Below the pieces are notes generated by a model, which searched no databases, was not told the origin of the DNA, and saw only the letters and a list, made by a program, of their open reading frames with translations. A stretch of DNA of 17,142 bases from JBOFEH01 sp051650265 (GTDB taxonomy: Bacteria; Bacillota; Clostridia; Lachnospirales; Cellulosilyticaceae): positions 1 to 17,142 of the forward strand of contig JBOFIR010000173.1 of NCBI GenBank assembly GCA_051650265.1, written 5' to 3'. Both the position numbers and the translations under genes were made by a program. Below, one piece after another: positions 15,067 through 17,142 of this stretch. How positions within the stretch are numbered: the first letter of the stretch is position 1; the number at the start of each line of letters is the position of its first letter.

Positions 15067-16056
15067 ATGAAAATAGTATTCGTAACGACTGACTGGATGA
15101 AATATTACGTAGGAGAAGGGGACGAGGAAAGAGCGGTACCAGCTTGTGGTTATAATTTCCAAAATGTAAATGGCTTCTACTACGGTTATGGACAAGGTTT
15201 AGATGAGATTGCAATCGAGCAGATTGAAGGGGTGACATCGGAAGATCAGCAAGTAGATGATGTGACGGTGGTATGGCTTGCACCAAATAAAGATGATCAA
15301 ACGTATATCGTAGGATGGTACAAAAATGCAACGATTTATCGCCATAGCAAAAGTGAACTGACATTAGATAGTGAGCGTATGGAAAGAACTTATAGCATTG
15401 TTGCACCAGCAGAGAAAGCAATTTTACTTCCAATGGAAGAAAGACGCTTTGCAGTAGAAGATGTAGAGCCACCGATTATGATGACAATGGACAGGGCCAA
15501 GGCAAGTGAGCTTGCAGCTTACATACATAACTATGCTGGAGACCAGATGAATGTAGTACTGACACAGAAACATCTTGAAGGTGTACTTTCAATCAATATG
15601 GATTATGAGCGCTACTTCCACAAAGCAGATGAGTTTCTTGCAAAAGATGCTTATGCCAAAGCAATCAGATGTTTTAACAAGGCGATTGCAGAAGAGCCAG
15701 AAGAAACGTTAGGCTATGAGTGTAAGGCGAGTATTTTACTGAGCCTTAAGATGTATGACCAGGCACGCGCACTCTATGAAAAAGTGATCGCACTGGATCC
15801 AGATAATGATTTAGCACATTATTGCTTAGGACTTTTACATGGGCTTGCTAAGGATTATGATAAATCAGAGGCTTACTATAATGAGTACCTTACAAGACGT
15901 CCACAAGATGCCCATGCATTGGCAGAACGTGCACTTGTGTACTTTATCCAAGGCAATCAAGAGCGTGCACTTTGTGATATCAAGAAGGCACATGAGTTAG
16001 ATGACCAAAATCCTGCATTTAAAGCAACTTATAAACGCATTACAACGGCTAATTAG
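15067..16056 (+). CDS. TPR protein with an N-terminal domain resembling those fused to HNH nucleases
   Basis: A 329-residue soluble protein without signal peptide. I chose ATG 15067: AGGAGAA is six bases upstream and the following residues MKIVFVTTDWMKYY look like a natural N-terminus. An upstream in-frame ATG at 14953 lacks a ribosome site. Residues 1-140 form an uncharacterised alpha/beta domain with GYNFQNVNGFYYGYG (28-42), a strand VTVVWLAP (66-73) and IVGWYKNATIYR (81-92); from memory the last motif is frequent in N-terminal domains of HNH endonuclease-type proteins. Residues about 180-325 contain four tetratricopeptide repeats (for example KDAYAKAIRCFNKAIAEEPE and KMYDQARALYEKVIALDPDN), which bind proteins. 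Function not known. Confidence 0.85.
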   Translation: MKIVFVTTDWMKYYVGEGDEERAVPACGYNFQNVNGFYYGYGQGLDEIAIEQIEGVTSEDQQVDDVTVVWLAPNKDDQTYIVGWYKNATIYRHSKSELTLDSERMERTYSIVAPAEKAILLPMEERRFAVEDVEPPIMMTMDRAKASELAAYIHNYAGDQMNVVLTQKHLEGVLSINMDYERYFHKADEFLAKDAYAKAIRCFNKAIAEEPEETLGYECKASILLSLKMYDQARALYEKVIALDPDNDLAHYCLGLLHGLAKDYDKSEAYYNEYLTRRPQDAHALAERALVYFIQGNQERALCDIKKAHELDDQNPAFKATYKRITTAN

Positions 16057-16064
16057 AGATAAAT

Positions 16065-16095
16065 AAAAAAAACCTAGAAGTTCTAGGTTTTTTTT
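16065..16095. terminator. Bidirectional terminator between TPR gene and tRNA
   Basis: CCTAGA at 16073-16078 pairs with TCTAGG at 16082-16087, extended by eight A and eight T on either side. It can stop transcription of the TPR gene on the plus strand and of the tRNA on the minus strand. Confidence 0.85.
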
Positions 16096-16120
16096 GTTGC
16101 CCAGAATAGGGCATGAAAAA

Positions 16121-16193
16121 TGGAAGCAACAGGACTCGAACCTGCGACTTCCACCTTGTCGAGGTGGCACTCTCCCAACTGAGTTATGCTTCC
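16121..16193 (-). tRNA. tRNA-Val (anticodon GAC), atypical C33
   Basis: All arms fold on the minus strand: acceptor GGAAGCA with TGCTTCC; D-arm ACTC with GAGT; anticodon stem CCACC with GGTGG and loop TCGACAA; variable region AAGTC; T-arm GCAGG with CCTGT and loop TTCGAGT; discriminator A. Length is 73 bases and the 3' CCA is not encoded. Position 34-36 reads GAC, valine codons GUC/GUU. Position 33 is C, where nearly all tRNAs carry U. Confidence 0.93.
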
Positions 16194-16203
16194 ATGTATT
16201 TAT

Positions 16204-16232
16204 ATTTTAATATAAAATAGCATATAAGTAAA
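16204..16232 (-). promoter_or_regulatory. Possible promoter of the tRNA-Val gene
   Basis: On the minus strand: TTTACT (16232-16227), a 17-base spacer and TAAAAT (16209-16204), ten bases before the tRNA. The region is very AT-rich, so chance matches are likely. Confidence 0.4.
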
Positions 16233-16250
16233 TATTTTATTCTAAATTTA

Positions 16251-16259
16251 TGGTAAAAT
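16251..16259 (+). promoter_or_regulatory. Possible extended -10 promoter element of the DUF554 gene
   Basis: TGGTAAAAT at 16251-16259 is an extended -10, about 36 bases before the start codon, with no convincing -35. It has the same form as the element before the sugar-binding-protein gene (TGGTATAGT). Confidence 0.45.
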
Positions 16260-16294
16260 ATTTGCAACGCACACAGTAGAGGGAGAAATAAAAT

Positions 16295-16975
16295 ATGTTT
16301 TTAGGAACTTTTGTAAACGTGATTTGTATCATTGTGGGAGGTTTGATTGGGATTTTGGCTAAGAAAGGCATACCAGATCGCTTTGCAAGTCTCATTATGA
16401 ATGGAATAGGGCTTGTGACATTTGTGATTGGGATAAGCTTTGCATTGCCATCCCAAAATATTTTGGTGGTTATTATCAGTATTGTGATTGGGGGGATCAT
16501 CGGGGAATGGATTGACCTAGATGCAAGGCTTGAGCGTGTAGCCAATCGTGTAAAGGGGAAAGTGAAGGGAGCAGACAGCCGCCTTACAGAGGGGATCGTG
16601 ACAGCGACACTACTTTTCTGTGTAGGGTCTATGGCAATCATGGGGGCACTTGATAGTGGCATTAGAGGGGACCATAGTATTCTCTTTACCAAGTCAGTGA
16701 TGGATGGGATTAGTTCAGCAATTTTTGCAAGTAGTATGGGGCTTGGTGTTGTGATATCGGCGGTACCTGTTCTAATCTATCAAGGGCTCATCACGGTTTT
16801 AGCCAGTTTTCTAGAGCCTGTGTTGACAACAGCTGTGATTACAGAGGTCAATGCGGTAGGTGGTATTTTGCTGATGGGACTGAGTTTGTCCGTGCTTGAT
16901 ATTAAGAAAATTAAGGTAGTCAATCTTTTGCCAGCACTGGTTGTTGTGATAGTGGTTGCAAGTATAGTGTTTTAA
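16295..16975 (+). CDS. DUF554 family membrane protein (YdfK/YqgA-like)
   Basis: Integral membrane protein of 226 residues belonging, by my recognition, to DUF554; role in cells not established. It begins MFLGTFVNVICIIVGGLIGIL, the usual glycine-rich first helix. Visible next: a second pair of helices (about 34-72, including MNGIGLVTFVIGISFAL), a cytoplasmic charged segment (IGEWIDLDARLERVANRVKGK), the motif GIVTATLLFCVGSMAIMGALDSG, a segment FTKSVMDGISSAIFASSMGLGV, and two more helical regions ending VVNLLPALVVVIVVASIVF. The start is supported by GGGAG 9 bases upstream. It is transcribed alone and followed directly by a terminator-like hairpin. Confidence 0.9.
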   Translation: MFLGTFVNVICIIVGGLIGILAKKGIPDRFASLIMNGIGLVTFVIGISFALPSQNILVVIISIVIGGIIGEWIDLDARLERVANRVKGKVKGADSRLTEGIVTATLLFCVGSMAIMGALDSGIRGDHSILFTKSVMDGISSAIFASSMGLGVVISAVPVLIYQGLITVLASFLEPVLTTAVITEVNAVGGILLMGLSLSVLDIKKIKVVNLLPALVVVIVVASIVF

Positions 16976-16998
16976 TTAATTAAAAGATTTGGAAATAA

Positions 16999-17027
16999 TT
17001 GACATTACATAGGGAAGGTAATATATT
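16999..17027 (+). promoter_or_regulatory. Near-consensus promoter inside the hairpin region
   Basis: Perfect TTGACA at 16999-17004, a 17-base spacer, and TATATT (5 of 6) at 17022-17027. Predicted start near 17034. It should drive the partial gene at 17084. The -10 lies inside a palindrome. Confidence 0.75.
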
Positions 17028-17061
17028 ACTTATAAGGAAAAGTAATATATTACCTTTTTTT
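17015..17061 (+). terminator. Long hairpin with T-run after the DUF554 gene, with duplicated palindromes
   Basis: AAGGTAATATATTACTT (17015-17031) pairs over 17 bp with AAGTAATATATTACCTT (17040-17056), loop of 8, then a T-run to 17061. Each arm holds the 12-bp palindrome GTAATATATTAC (17018-17029 and 17042-17053), 24 bp centre to centre. Read-through from the DUF554 gene would form a terminator; the same DNA contains a promoter and two possible operator sites. Confidence 0.8.
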
Positions 17062-17083
17062 AAAAAATGTAGGGGGGTGCTTG

Positions 17084-17142
17084 ATGGGGGTTGTGGTAAA
17101 GTACGATATGATTTTCGATATGCTTTGGGGATTTGACACGGT
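17084..17142 (+). CDS. Start of an unidentified gene, cut by the window edge
   Basis: An open frame of 19 codons running to the end of the window, starting MGVVVKYDMIFDMLWGFDT. Support: a GGGGGG ribosome-binding-like run at 17072-17077, six bases before the ATG, and a near-consensus promoter upstream at a suitable distance. Too short to name. The duplicated palindromes in its promoter suggest control by a dimeric repressor, possibly itself. Confidence 0.45.
   Translation, partial: MGVVVKYDMIFDMLWGFDT

Noticed and set aside
15050..15472. 140-residue minus-strand frame under the TPR gene
   Set aside because: Shadow of a strongly supported coding region; no ribosome site or family features.

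Overview
The window looks like a chromosomal segment of a low-GC, anaerobic Gram-positive bacterium of the Clostridia, most like Lachnospiraceae or Cellulosilyticaceae. The evidence is strong AGGAGG-type ribosome sites, a YesM/YesN two-component pair beside a carbohydrate ABC importer, a glycyl radical enzyme with its radical-SAM activase, a LysM/G5/M23 wall peptidase, and a short Gram-positive class II aldolase. This placement is inferred from gene content, not from a database search. I saw no phage, transposase, insertion sequence or CRISPR array.

Layout. (1) 1-5680: a sugar-uptake locus. A YesM-type sensor kinase (5' end outside the window) overlaps a YesN-type AraC response regulator. After a terminator and a new promoter come a lipoprotein solute-binding protein and two CUT1-type permeases. 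A stem-loop separates the binding-protein gene from the permeases, and no ATPase gene is present. (2) 5818-7561: a membrane-anchored M23 peptidase with LysM and G5 domains, followed by a strong terminator. (3) 7664-11358: an apparent four-gene operon with a DUF2871 membrane protein, a TIM-barrel sugar isomerase/epimerase-like protein, a YjjI-family glycyl radical enzyme and its YjjW-family activase. An extended -10 promoter with a perfect 20-bp palindrome just downstream precedes it, and a strong terminator closes it. (4) 11424-13910: a small degenerate GIY-YIG protein, a YqjM-like old yellow enzyme translationally coupled to a flavodoxin-like protein, and a CmpB-type membrane protein whose start codon lies inside a hairpin. 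A bidirectional terminator ends this block. (5) 13920-14783, minus strand: class II fructose-bisphosphate aldolase with its own promoter. (6) 15067-16294: a TPR protein with an unusual N-terminal domain, a shared terminator, and a minus-strand tRNA-Val(GAC) with an atypical C33. (7) 16295-17142: a DUF554 membrane protein, then an element that is both a terminator hairpin and a consensus promoter with duplicated palindromes, then the start of an unidentified gene.

The best candidate for an undescribed system is the DUF2871 / TIM-barrel / YjjI / YjjW operon with its palindromic operator, because to my knowledge the substrate of YjjI-type glycyl radical enzymes is not established. The most unusual non-coding signals are the terminator/promoter/operator composite at 16999-17061, the start-codon hairpin at 13333-13365 and the C33 tRNA.
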